Shown here piece by piece: positions 6,915-13,306 of a stretch of DNA of 13,306 nucleotides. The notes under the pieces are model-generated. The model ran no database searches and was not told the origin of the DNA. It saw only the letters and a program-made list of their open reading frames with translations. Numbering within the stretch: the stretch's first letter is position 1; each line of letters opens with the position of its first letter. The stretch is from the NCBI GenBank assembly GCA_903957405.1, contig CAJBPC010000437.1, positions 1 to 13,306 of the forward strand. Direction: 5' to 3'. A program made the translations under genes and the position numbers. This stretch comes from an uncultured bacterium. Its GTDB lineage: Bacteria; Bacteroidota; Bacteroidia; Chitinophagales; Chitinophagaceae.

Positions 6915-8602
6915 TCCCGTTCGTTTATTTCATCACCTGAAGCATCGGCCTGGCTGCCATATTGCTTCAACATCTCTCGGAGGTCATCCAGCGTATTGAT
7001 CTGACTGGCGTTCTTGTCTGTTCGCCATCTGCTCATCCTCGGAAAACGCACCGCGATGCCTGATCGGTGCCTTTTGCTTTCTGAGAGGCCTTCGAACGCG
7101 ATCTCGAAGACGAGCTCGGGTTTTACGGTCCGCACCGGTCCGAATTTTTCAATCGCATTCTTTTTCACGAAAGCATCCACCGCTGCAAACTCCTTGTCCG
7201 TAAGACCGGAGTATGCTTTGGCAAAAACGACCAGTCTGTCCCCGTCACGCAGTGCGAATGTATAGTCGGTGTACAACGAGCTTCTTTTCCCGTGCCCTTT
7301 TTGTGCATATGTGAGCACCGCGTCGATGGTCATCGGGTCGGTCTTCCATTTCCACCAGTCACCCCTCTTGCGTCCTACCTGATAGGTGGATGTTTTGCGC
7401 TTGAGCATCAGCCCTTCGCTGCCATGCTCCCTCGATCGTGCCCGCAATGCCGCCAGGTCATCCTTTCCGGAGAATGCAAGCCCTTCCGATATGGACAGTG
7501 TCGGATGACCTAAATCTTGCACGACCGCTTTCAGTTGCGCCATCCTCTCCGCGTGAGGCCTCCCTCTCCAGTCTTCTCCGTTGAATTCCAGCAGGTCGAA
7601 TGCCATGAAGGCGACCGGGACTTCCCGCAGTTGTTTGGGACTGATCTTCGACCTTCCGATGCGTGTCTGCAGGAGGGAGAACGGAAGGGGGACGCCGCCC
7701 TTCATCGCCAGGATCTCTCCGTCGATCACGATGCCGTCAGGCAGTTTTTTCCGCATCTCTTCAAATTCCGGAAATTTTTCGGTGATGAGTTCTTCGCCGC
7801 GGCTCCATACGAACCATTGTCCTTTTCGCCGGATGACCTGTCCCCTTATGCCATCCCATTTCCATTCCGCATGCCATTCGGCCATGTCACTGCAGGTTTC
7901 TGCAGGATCCTCCATCGGGTGTGCAAGGAAGAATGGGTATGGTTTAGACAGATCATCATTCGTCCCCTGTCCACTGAGGAGTACGGCGAAGTCCGTATCC
8001 CCCGGTTCCCATTGCCCACTGATCCGGTGTGCGATGACGGCCTTATCCTCTTTGAACATCTTCGCCAATGCCTGGATCACCAGTTGTGCGGAAACGCCGA
8101 CACGGAAGCCGCCCGTGATGAGTTTATTGAATACGAATTTTTCGTCTTTTGACATGCTCGACCAGTATCTGCGGATGGTCTCCTTCTTCACAACATCTTC
8201 CGCTTCTGAGATCTCCCTGAGGGTGCGAAGGCAGTCGGAAAGATCTCCTTCCATGACCGTTCCGGATGTGGAATTGTCCAGCAGGGCAAGTGTCTCCGCC
8301 AGATCTCCAACCTGATGATAGCACTCTTCGAAAAGCCATTCGGGGATATTCGCCCATTCCGACAACCAACCGGCGAGCAGTTTTGTCTTCACCATCCTTC
8401 GTAGCCGTCTTCCTGTGAAGAGTCCGAGCGTCCATGACTTGTCATCTGGCGGTGCATTGTTGAAATACTCCATGAGCAGGCACACCTTCTCCTGCGTGCC
8501 ATCGGTGGCCGACAGGTCGTTCAGCAGCGCTGTAAAGAGCTTAAAGCCATTGCTTTCTTTGCGCATGCCGACGGCATGATCAGCATGTTCGTTTGTCATC
8601 AT
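6911..8602 (-). CDS. ATP-dependent DNA ligase of the ligase-associated repair cluster
   Basis: A 563-residue ATP-dependent DNA ligase. Residues 1 to about 200 are the helical DNA-binding domain (note GGFRVGVSAQLVIQALA at 164-180). The nucleotidyltransferase core has motif I EWKWDGIR (246-253) with K248 as the AMP-accepting lysine, motif III DGE (294-296), motif IIIa FDLLEF (335-340), motif IV EGLMLKRK (396-403) and motif V WWKWK (416-420). The C-terminal OB domain includes FEIAFEGLSESKRHRSGIAVRFPR (499-522). The enzyme seals nicked DNA through a ligase-AMP intermediate. Architecture and length match the bacterial ligases that travel with an Lhr-type helicase and a beta-lactamase-fold exonuclease, not the LigD polymerase fusions. 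It overlaps both neighbours by ATGA. Two adjacent ATGs (8602 and 8599) are possible starts; the first is used because it gives the overlap. Confidence 0.96.
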   Translation of the reverse strand: MMTNEHADHAVGMRKESNGFKLFTALLNDLSATDGTQEKVCLLMEYFNNAPPDDKSWTLGLFTGRRLRRMVKTKLLAGWLSEWANIPEWLFEECYHQVGDLAETLALLDNSTSGTVMEGDLSDCLRTLREISEAEDVVKKETIRRYWSSMSKDEKFVFNKLITGGFRVGVSAQLVIQALAKMFKEDKAVIAHRISGQWEPGDTDFAVLLSGQGTNDDLSKPYPFFLAHPMEDPAETCSDMAEWHAEWKWDGIRGQVIRRKGQWFVWSRGEELITEKFPEFEEMRKKLPDGIVIDGEILAMKGGVPLPFSLLQTRIGRSKISPKQLREVPVAFMAFDLLEFNGEDWRGRPHAERMAQLKAVVQDLGHPTLSISEGLAFSGKDDLAALRARSREHGSEGLMLKRKTSTYQVGRKRGDWWKWKTDPMTIDAVLTYAQKGHGKRSSLYTDYTFALRDGDRLVVFAKAYSGLTDKEFAAVDAFVKKNAIEKFGPVRTVKPELVFEIAFEGLSESKRHRSGIAVRFPRMSRWRTDKNASQINTLDDLREMLKQYGSQADASGDEINERE

Positions 8603-9621
8603 GATGCCGGATTTTCCAAAACGGGTTCTGCGGTCATTGCCTCTTCTTCCTCGTTGCCGAACATGGTGCGTACTTCAGCCGCTTCTATGCCGGTTTCATT
8701 CAGGTATCTGCTGAAGGCTGACTGAAAACCATGCGTTGCGTATACCCTGCCGGCACCGGTGGCTTTGACCGCCTCAAGCAGCCCGTCCCAGTCTGCATGG
8801 TCACTCAGGACGAAACCCTTATCGGCACTGCCCCTGCGGCGATTCCCCCTGACCTGCATCCATCCGCTGCACACCGCCGTCCGGTAGGGACCGATCAGCT
8901 TCTGCACATGGGTGCCTTCCACGGGGGACGGTGAGATGAATATGCAGGTTTTTCGTTTGTCCGAAGGCGTTAGTGACGACATCCTTTCCGCTATCGGAAA
9001 TCGATGCCCGGCTTCATCGAGGGCTTCTTGGATCCTGAGTACGGCCCCGTGTGCGAAGATCCTGCCTTCATAGTCCCTGAACGCATCCATCAGCCGTTGT
9101 GCCTTTCCAAGGCTGTAGGCCTGGAACACGGAACTGTACCCTTCTGCCGTGTTTTTGTCTATCCATTGCCGCATTTCGGCATAAATTTTTTCCTGCGGAT
9201 CCCATCTGTACACGGGAAGCCCGAAGGTCGACTCGGTGACGAATGTGTGGCATCGTATGGGTTCAAACGCACCGCTGATCCCATCGTCATGAGTCTTGTA
9301 GTCTCCGCTGATCACCCAAACCTCCCCCTTATATTCAACCCTTACTTGTGCGGAACCGATGATATGTCCCGCCGCATGAAGGGATACCTTCACTCCATTT
9401 CGGATCACCGGCTGGTTCCAGCCTGCCGTCTGATAGTGTTGATCACCCAGTCGTACGCGCATGATCGGCAGGCTCTGTTCATGGCAGAGGTAGCTCCCGT
9501 GGCCGGTCCTGGCATGGTCGCTGTGCGCATGTGTGATGACCGCAGTCTCTACCGGTCGCCATGGATCGATATGGAATCCTCCGGGGATGCAAAAAAGACC
9601 GCTTTCGGTGAAGGAGATCAT
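8599..9621 (-). CDS. Ligase-associated DNA damage response exonuclease (metallo-beta-lactamase/beta-CASP fold)
   Basis: A 340-residue nuclease of the SNM1/CPSF-like metallo-beta-lactamase group. Metal-site motifs are THAHSDH (30-36; H31, H33, D35, H36), AAGHIIGS (83-90, H86), SGDYKT (105-110, D107) and late histidines in LSDHADW (272-278) and ATHGFQ (295-300). Residues about 160-270 form the beta-CASP insertion, including CSGWMQVRG. Homologues annotated with the ligase-associated set act as DNA exonucleases, probably trimming ends before ligation. It is the first gene of the coupled three-gene repair block, and its stop overlaps the ligase ATG. The ATG at 9621 is the natural start because MISFTESGLFCIPGGFHIDPW aligns with the family N-terminus. 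The 164 bp upstream contain only degenerate promoter-like sequence (TACCTTCT, about 38 bp before the ATG), so the operon promoter is not confidently placed. Confidence 0.94.
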   Translation of the reverse strand: MISFTESGLFCIPGGFHIDPWRPVETAVITHAHSDHARTGHGSYLCHEQSLPIMRVRLGDQHYQTAGWNQPVIRNGVKVSLHAAGHIIGSAQVRVEYKGEVWVISGDYKTHDDGISGAFEPIRCHTFVTESTFGLPVYRWDPQEKIYAEMRQWIDKNTAEGYSSVFQAYSLGKAQRLMDAFRDYEGRIFAHGAVLRIQEALDEAGHRFPIAERMSSLTPSDKRKTCIFISPSPVEGTHVQKLIGPYRTAVCSGWMQVRGNRRRGSADKGFVLSDHADWDGLLEAVKATGAGRVYATHGFQSAFSRYLNETGIEAAEVRTMFGNEEEEAMTAEPVLENPAS

Positions 9622-9727
9622 GGGGTGGGCCAGGGATTTTGTTTTTGTAGAAAGAAGGTACGATTAAATTTTTCTTGAAAAATCATGATCAGGGTGTTCT
9701 GTTGTTGTCGAAGTAGGGGAAATGCAT

Positions 9728-9747
9728 GATCGGTTTCGGTCCCGATC
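9728..9747 (-). terminator. Small hairpin downstream of the di-haem cytochrome gene
   Basis: GATCGG and CCGATC pair across an 8-nt loop, starting about 40 bp after the cytochrome stop codon. There is no U-tract after it, so an intrinsic terminator is only a weak possibility. The rest of the 9622-9785 gap includes a TTTTTC-TT-GAAAAA symmetric element (9669-9682) and no gene. Confidence 0.25.
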
Positions 9748-9785
9748 CACAGCCATCCGTGAACCCGTCAGCTGCACCTCGCATG

Positions 9786-11168
9786 TCAAATGGTCTTCAA
9801 GTATTCTATCACGGCTCTCCTGTCAACATCTGTGAGCTTGTCGCCGAAAGTATGTCCCTGATTTCCGTAGCCGGGCAATGTCGTGTCGTACCTGTCGTTT
9901 TTGTCGGGTGATGGATGGGTGGTGTATGTCCATCCAAGCCGTTCATAGTCGTACTGTGGTTTTTTGAAATCCCGGCTCCAGTACCTGGGCCTTAAGCGAC
10001 TGTCGAGCAGCGCCTCGATGGTGGGTATTGAACCATTGTGCAGGTAGGGTGCGGTTATCCATACCCCGTCGAGCGGGGGCGCTACATATCCGTTGAATGG
10101 AACGAGTTTTGCCGGGTGGTCTCCTTTTGAAAACCAGCTGGTGTTGAACCAGCTGATCATGTCGGAGTGCTGGTAGTTGCTGTTGTTGAGCATGGAATCA
10201 GTGCCGATCACCTGCTGAGGGATGAGGAGATTGGGATACTTCCATCCGTCTCCATAAGTGCCGTGGCATTTGGCACATGACCTCTCAAATACGATGCGGC
10301 CTTGATCGGCCAGCGTCTGCTTGACCGGTTTGGGATACCGGGGTGGCTGGAGGCTGTTGATATAGGCAAGGACATCGTTCATGTGGCTGTCGACCTTGTT
10401 CGCATGTACGGTGTCGTTCACTGTCAAGAGGATCGCCCCCATCAGGAAACGGCCGAAGTCGCCTCTGCCAAACCCGCTGTAAAACATGGCGTTCTTTTTC
10501 TTGAGCAGCCACCACGCCGGGACATCCGATGGGATGACCTGTTGGGGGAGCGTGGAAGAGGCCGTGTCGCTCCATTGCAGGGTGTTCTTGTCGCGATGGC
10601 TGATCAGCAATGCGGTGAGTCGATCGGCCGGGTTGACACCCCTTACTTCCGTGAAGATGCCACTGCCGATGGCTTTCCCTGTGCGGATGAATGACCTCGA
10701 AGCTTCTCCCTTTTTCCTATTGGCCCGCATGTAAGTTTCCAGCACTCCTGTGGCGAACTTCGAGTCGAAACCCCTGATAGGAGTGAAGTCCGCCAGTGAA
10801 TTTCCTAAGCCGATGATGATGGAGTCTTCAAACGCCTGTGCGTGGCATTGAAGGCAGTTGGGAACGGCAATGGCCACACCATTGGGGGCCTTGACCATAT
10901 TGAAGTCGTGGCGCATGGTAGCGTTCACACCTTCCCTGCGCAAGAAATTTCGCTTGTCGGTTCCGATACCCACGCGGTAGAAGCCTATCGGAAGTCCGCT
11001 GTTCACATAATCACCGGTGATGATGTATTGGTATCCGGAATCCGCATTCCCTCTGCGCTGCTGGCTGTGGGGGATGGGCACCGGATCACCCGGGCCTGGT
11101 CCGGTGAGTGAGTTGAAGCCGAGGCCCGTCACACAGATCGTCAATAGGACAAGCAGGTGATTTCTCAT
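9786..11168 (-). CDS. Secreted di-haem cytochrome c, RoxA/MauG-superfamily-like
   Basis: A 460-residue exported protein with a short hydrophobic N-terminus (about 4-20, signal peptide) and two CxxCH haem c motifs, CLQCH (105-109) and CAKCH (298-302). The stretch DVPAWWLLKKKNAMFYSGFGRGDFGR (215-240) and the late APYLHNGSIPTIEALLDSRLRPRYW (373-397) are typical of large di-haem cytochromes related to the RoxA rubber oxygenases and bacterial di-haem peroxidases. Two haems and this C-terminal block are seen directly; the reaction is not. It could be an oxygenase, a peroxidase or a plain electron carrier in the periplasm. It lies 35 bp after the binding-protein gene and 164 bp before the repair operon. 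A near-match to the -7 element (TGCCTTTG, 11179-11186) lies 10 bp before the ATG. A functional tie to DNA repair is not implied. Confidence 0.85.
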   Translation of the reverse strand: MRNHLLVLLTICVTGLGFNSLTGPGPGDPVPIPHSQQRRGNADSGYQYIITGDYVNSGLPIGFYRVGIGTDKRNFLRREGVNATMRHDFNMVKAPNGVAIAVPNCLQCHAQAFEDSIIIGLGNSLADFTPIRGFDSKFATGVLETYMRANRKKGEASRSFIRTGKAIGSGIFTEVRGVNPADRLTALLISHRDKNTLQWSDTASSTLPQQVIPSDVPAWWLLKKKNAMFYSGFGRGDFGRFLMGAILLTVNDTVHANKVDSHMNDVLAYINSLQPPRYPKPVKQTLADQGRIVFERSCAKCHGTYGDGWKYPNLLIPQQVIGTDSMLNNSNYQHSDMISWFNTSWFSKGDHPAKLVPFNGYVAPPLDGVWITAPYLHNGSIPTIEALLDSRLRPRYWSRDFKKPQYDYERLGWTYTTHPSPDKNDRYDTTLPGYGNQGHTFGDKLTDVDRRAVIEYLKTI

Positions 11169-11178
11169 GGTGTGATAA

Positions 11179-11186
11179 CAAAGGCA
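11179..11186 (-). promoter_or_regulatory. Possible -7 element (one mismatch to TAnnTTTG) before the cytochrome gene
   Basis: The minus strand reads TGCCTTTG, one base off the TAnnTTTG consensus, and sits 10 bp before the ATG at 11168, a placement like the two exact matches elsewhere in the window. No -33 box is visible, and the gene could also be read through from the binding-protein gene 35 bp upstream. Confidence 0.3.
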
Positions 11187-11203
11187 GTGGGTGTCTTGTT
11201 CTC

Positions 11204-12379
11204 TCAGTTCAGCAGACTTATCTGGCCTTTTTCCTGGCGGAGGATGTAAATCCTTTTGTTCTCGTGGTAATCGGGTATCGAATTCGAACTGCTCCAGAAA
11301 ACAGGCCTGAAGTCGAAGTCCGTCATCGACCGAGTGGCGCTGTCATTGAGGTTTTTCAGCACGGCGGTGTCATATCTCAGGAGCAGGCTCACAAAGTGGT
11401 AGGTGGCCTGATATCCTTTGAAAGTCATGTCACTGGGCTTGCTGAAGGATTTTTTTCGGTATGCATCTTCTATCCGGGCGTTCCATGATGCCATGGCCGA
11501 CCTGTAAAAGGTCGATGAGTATTCAATCCTAAGGGGTCTGTAATCTTTCTTTTTGAGTTCGGGGATCCCTTCCCAAGTGGGCATTCCCACAATGGTGACC
11601 GGATATGATCTGCCGACTTTAAGGCAGTTCGCTGCGAGCTTTTTAGCGAAACCTTCGTCAAGGCTGCCTGCGATGATCACGTTCTCCTGCGTGCTGTCGA
11701 GGTATTTATTCAGGTGCTGCTCGGTGAATTCCGCCGGTAGGGTCACTGTCTGGTATTGCAGTACATTTCCTTCAGGAGATTTATTGAATTCTTTGAAGAT
11801 ATCCTCAACGCGATTGTCTGCAATATCGCTGCGACGCACCCAGATGATGTTGTCGGTACCCCTGTTCACCAGTACGTGGTTATAGATGGATTGTATGTGT
11901 GAATTCAGTTTTGCATTGAGGATCAGTACATTTGGGTTGCCTTTGACCCCGCCATCGTTGGGGTACGTGGCACTGACAAAAGGGATGTCACGTTCCCTGG
12001 CTATCTGGGCCAGATGCAGGTATTCGTTTCCTGAAACCTGGCCTATAACGAGGTTCAGGGAATCCATGATGGGTTGTTTTGAGACCAATCCAATGCTTCC
12101 GTTTCTGCTGCGGATATCGAATACCTGAAGTTCCACATTTGCTTTCCCGTTTTCATTGAAAGCTTCCATGGCGAACTCGGCACCCTGGTAGAACTCGAGT
12201 CCCGGCAGGGATTGCTTTGGGAAGCCCTTGCCGAAACGGTATGTTCCTGTTTCGGAATACGCGGAATCGAGGTATAGGGGAACAAAAAGCCCCACTTTAT
12301 AGGTTTTCACCTGCTGCGCCGATAGGTTGGCCGAAAACATCAGCAGGAGGGTCGTCAGGCCGCATAGCATTTTTTTCAT
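11204..12379 (-). CDS. Periplasmic type-1 ligand-binding protein (amino-acid ABC substrate-binding-like)
   Basis: A 391-residue exported protein. MKKMLCGLTTLLLMFSANLSA is a clear signal peptide with probable cleavage after residue 21. The mature part begins TYKVGLFVPLYLDSAY and has the alternating pattern of a type-1 periplasmic binding fold: GLEFYQGAEFAMEAFN (60-75), VFDIRS (86-91), VIGQVSGNEYLHLAQIARERDIPFVSATYP (111-140), NVIIAGSLDEGFAKKLAA (223-240) and VTIVGMPTWEG (251-261). It resembles LivJ-like or LysM-associated binding proteins. No LysM repeat and no permease or ATPase gene is present, so transport is uncertain; sensing or envelope binding is equally possible. The ATG at 12379 is preferred because it gives a standard signal peptide; an in-frame ATG at 12406 would add nine residues. 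It lies 76 bp after guaA. A weak -7-like TATCTATG is at 12432-12439. Confidence 0.8.
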   Translation of the reverse strand: MKKMLCGLTTLLLMFSANLSAQQVKTYKVGLFVPLYLDSAYSETGTYRFGKGFPKQSLPGLEFYQGAEFAMEAFNENGKANVELQVFDIRSRNGSIGLVSKQPIMDSLNLVIGQVSGNEYLHLAQIARERDIPFVSATYPNDGGVKGNPNVLILNAKLNSHIQSIYNHVLVNRGTDNIIWVRRSDIADNRVEDIFKEFNKSPEGNVLQYQTVTLPAEFTEQHLNKYLDSTQENVIIAGSLDEGFAKKLAANCLKVGRSYPVTIVGMPTWEGIPELKKKDYRPLRIEYSSTFYRSAMASWNARIEDAYRKKSFSKPSDMTFKGYQATYHFVSLLLRYDTAVLKNLNDSATRSMTDFDFRPVFWSSSNSIPDYHENKRIYILRQEKGQISLLN

Positions 12380-12455
12380 GACAGTTGGATTTGTAAGGAA
12401 TATCATCCCGACATCCTGTTTAGATTTCTCTCATAGATATCGATTGGTAAGACCA

Positions 12456-13306
12456 TTATTCCCACTCGATGGTTGCAGGCGGTTTGCTGCTGATATCATA
12501 AACGACCCGGTTGATGCCCCGCACCTGATTGATGATCTCATTCGAGACATGTCCTAGGAAATCATAAGGCAGATGCGCCCAATCCGCCGTCATCCCGTCG
12601 ACCGAAGTCACTGCCCGCAATGCCACGGTGAACTCGTATGTCCGCTCGTCACCCATCACTCCCACGCTTTTGACTGGCAGCAGGATGGATCCGGCCTGCC
12701 AGACCTTGTCATACAGGTTGAATGCATGCAAAGCGTTGATGTAGATATGGTCTGCTTCCTGCAGCAGCATGACTTTGTCTTCCGTCACTTCGCCGAGTAT
12801 CCGGATGCCGAGGCCGGGTCCGGGGAACGGATGGCGGAACAGCATCTCCGCAGGTATGCCCAACTCCAGTCCCACTTTCCTGACTTCATCCTTAAAAAGA
12901 TACCGGAGGGGTTCGATAAGTCCCATTTTCATTTTCTCTGGCAAGCCCCCGACGTTGTGGTGCGACTTGATCGTCACGGAAGGGCCGTGGACCGATACGC
13001 TTTCAATGACATCCGGGTAGATGGTGCCCTGCCCGAGCAGGCTGATGTCGGTCAATTCCTGCGCCTCCCTGTCGAACACTTCGATGAATGTAGCACCTAT
13101 GGCCTTTCTTTTATCTTCCGGGTTGGTCTTCCCAGCCAGTTTTGTATAGAAATGTTCTTTGGCGTCGACGCCTTTTACATTTAGGGAAAGTTGTTTATAG
13201 GTATCCAGTACCTGTTGGTACTCCCCTTTTCGCAGCAGTCCATTATCAACAAATATGCCGAAGAGCCTGTCGCCGATCGCTTTCTGGATCAGTGTGGCCG
13301 CGACGG
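12456..13306 (-). CDS. guaA: GMP synthase (glutamine-hydrolysing), C-terminal part, 5' end cut by the window edge
   Basis: The last 282 residues of GuaA, in frame to the window edge. The visible part starts with VAATLIQKAIGDRLFGIFVDNGLLR, just after where the SGGVDS ATP-pyrophosphatase loop should be, and continues with GQGTIYPDVIES, IKSHHNVGGLP and FRHPFPGPGLGIR. It ends with the dimerisation domain and the characteristic terminus KPPATIEWE. The enzyme amidates XMP to GMP using glutamine and ATP in purine synthesis. The glutaminase domain is outside the window. The reading frame is intact, and the apparent start at an internal GTG near 13079 is not real. The gene ends 76 bp before the binding-protein gene, with no strong terminator visible. 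Confidence 0.97.
   Translation of the reverse strand, partial: VAATLIQKAIGDRLFGIFVDNGLLRKGEYQQVLDTYKQLSLNVKGVDAKEHFYTKLAGKTNPEDKRKAIGATFIEVFDREAQELTDISLLGQGTIYPDVIESVSVHGPSVTIKSHHNVGGLPEKMKMGLIEPLRYLFKDEVRKVGLELGIPAEMLFRHPFPGPGLGIRILGEVTEDKVMLLQEADHIYINALHAFNLYDKVWQAGSILLPVKSVGVMGDERTYEFTVALRAVTSVDGMTADWAHLPYDFLGHVSNEIINQVRGINRVVYDISSKPPATIEWE

Noticed and set aside
7581..8315. Plus-strand open frames of 211-244 codons opposite the ligase gene, and similar ones opposite the helicase and exonuclease genes
   Set aside because: Low-complexity, serine- and arginine-rich translations without domains, lying opposite strongly conserved ligase, helicase and nuclease motifs.
11168..11205. Functional link of the cytochrome and the haem-binding protein to the repair genes as one redox-repair system
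   Set aside because: The only support is proximity on the same strand. Separate promoter-like elements and the 164-bp gap before the exonuclease argue against treating them as one system.

Overview
The window looks like a chromosomal segment of a Bacteroidota bacterium, probably a Chitinophagales-type member. The reasons are: every convincing gene lies on the minus strand; Bacteroidota-style TAnnTTTG promoter elements precede several starts; Shine-Dalgarno sequences are weak; and the gene content fits (haem-binding domain protein, guaA beside a periplasmic binding protein, ligase-associated repair genes). No transposase, integrase, tRNA, rRNA or CRISPR array was seen. The taxonomic call is an inference from style and content, not from a marker gene.

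In the direction of transcription (high to low coordinates) the order is as follows. (i) The 3' two-thirds of guaA (GMP synthase), running off the right edge. (ii) A secreted type-1 periplasmic binding-fold protein with no transporter genes beside it. (iii) A secreted di-haem cytochrome c with RoxA/MauG-like features. (iv) A tightly coupled three-gene DNA repair block, each junction being an ATGA overlap: a metallo-beta-lactamase exonuclease, an ATP-dependent DNA ligase and an Lhr-core type DEXH helicase. (v) A 264-bp gap holding seven 19-bp tandem repeats and then a promoter. (vi) A coupled pair that looks like amino-sugar or cell-wall-recycling genes: an AmgK-like sugar kinase fused to a RapZ C-terminal domain, followed by a MurU-like nucleotidyltransferase. 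(vii) A small membrane-anchored haem c protein with its own probable promoter. (viii) pdeM, the fourth member of the ligase-associated repair set. (ix) A class IV-like histone-deacetylase-family enzyme that overlaps or nearly overlaps pdeM and runs off the left edge.

The exonuclease, ligase, helicase and PdeM form a known four-part 'ligase-associated DNA damage response' set. Here it is split: about 3.1 kb carrying the kinase/nucleotidyltransferase pair and the haem protein lies between the helicase and pdeM. The two observations most worth following are the kinase-RapZ-C fusion next to a MurU-like enzyme, which suggests a recycling kinase with a built-in amino-sugar sensor, and the 19-bp repeat array with dyad symmetry in every unit, placed between the repair block and the promoter of the fusion gene. 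Neither is proven functional by sequence alone.
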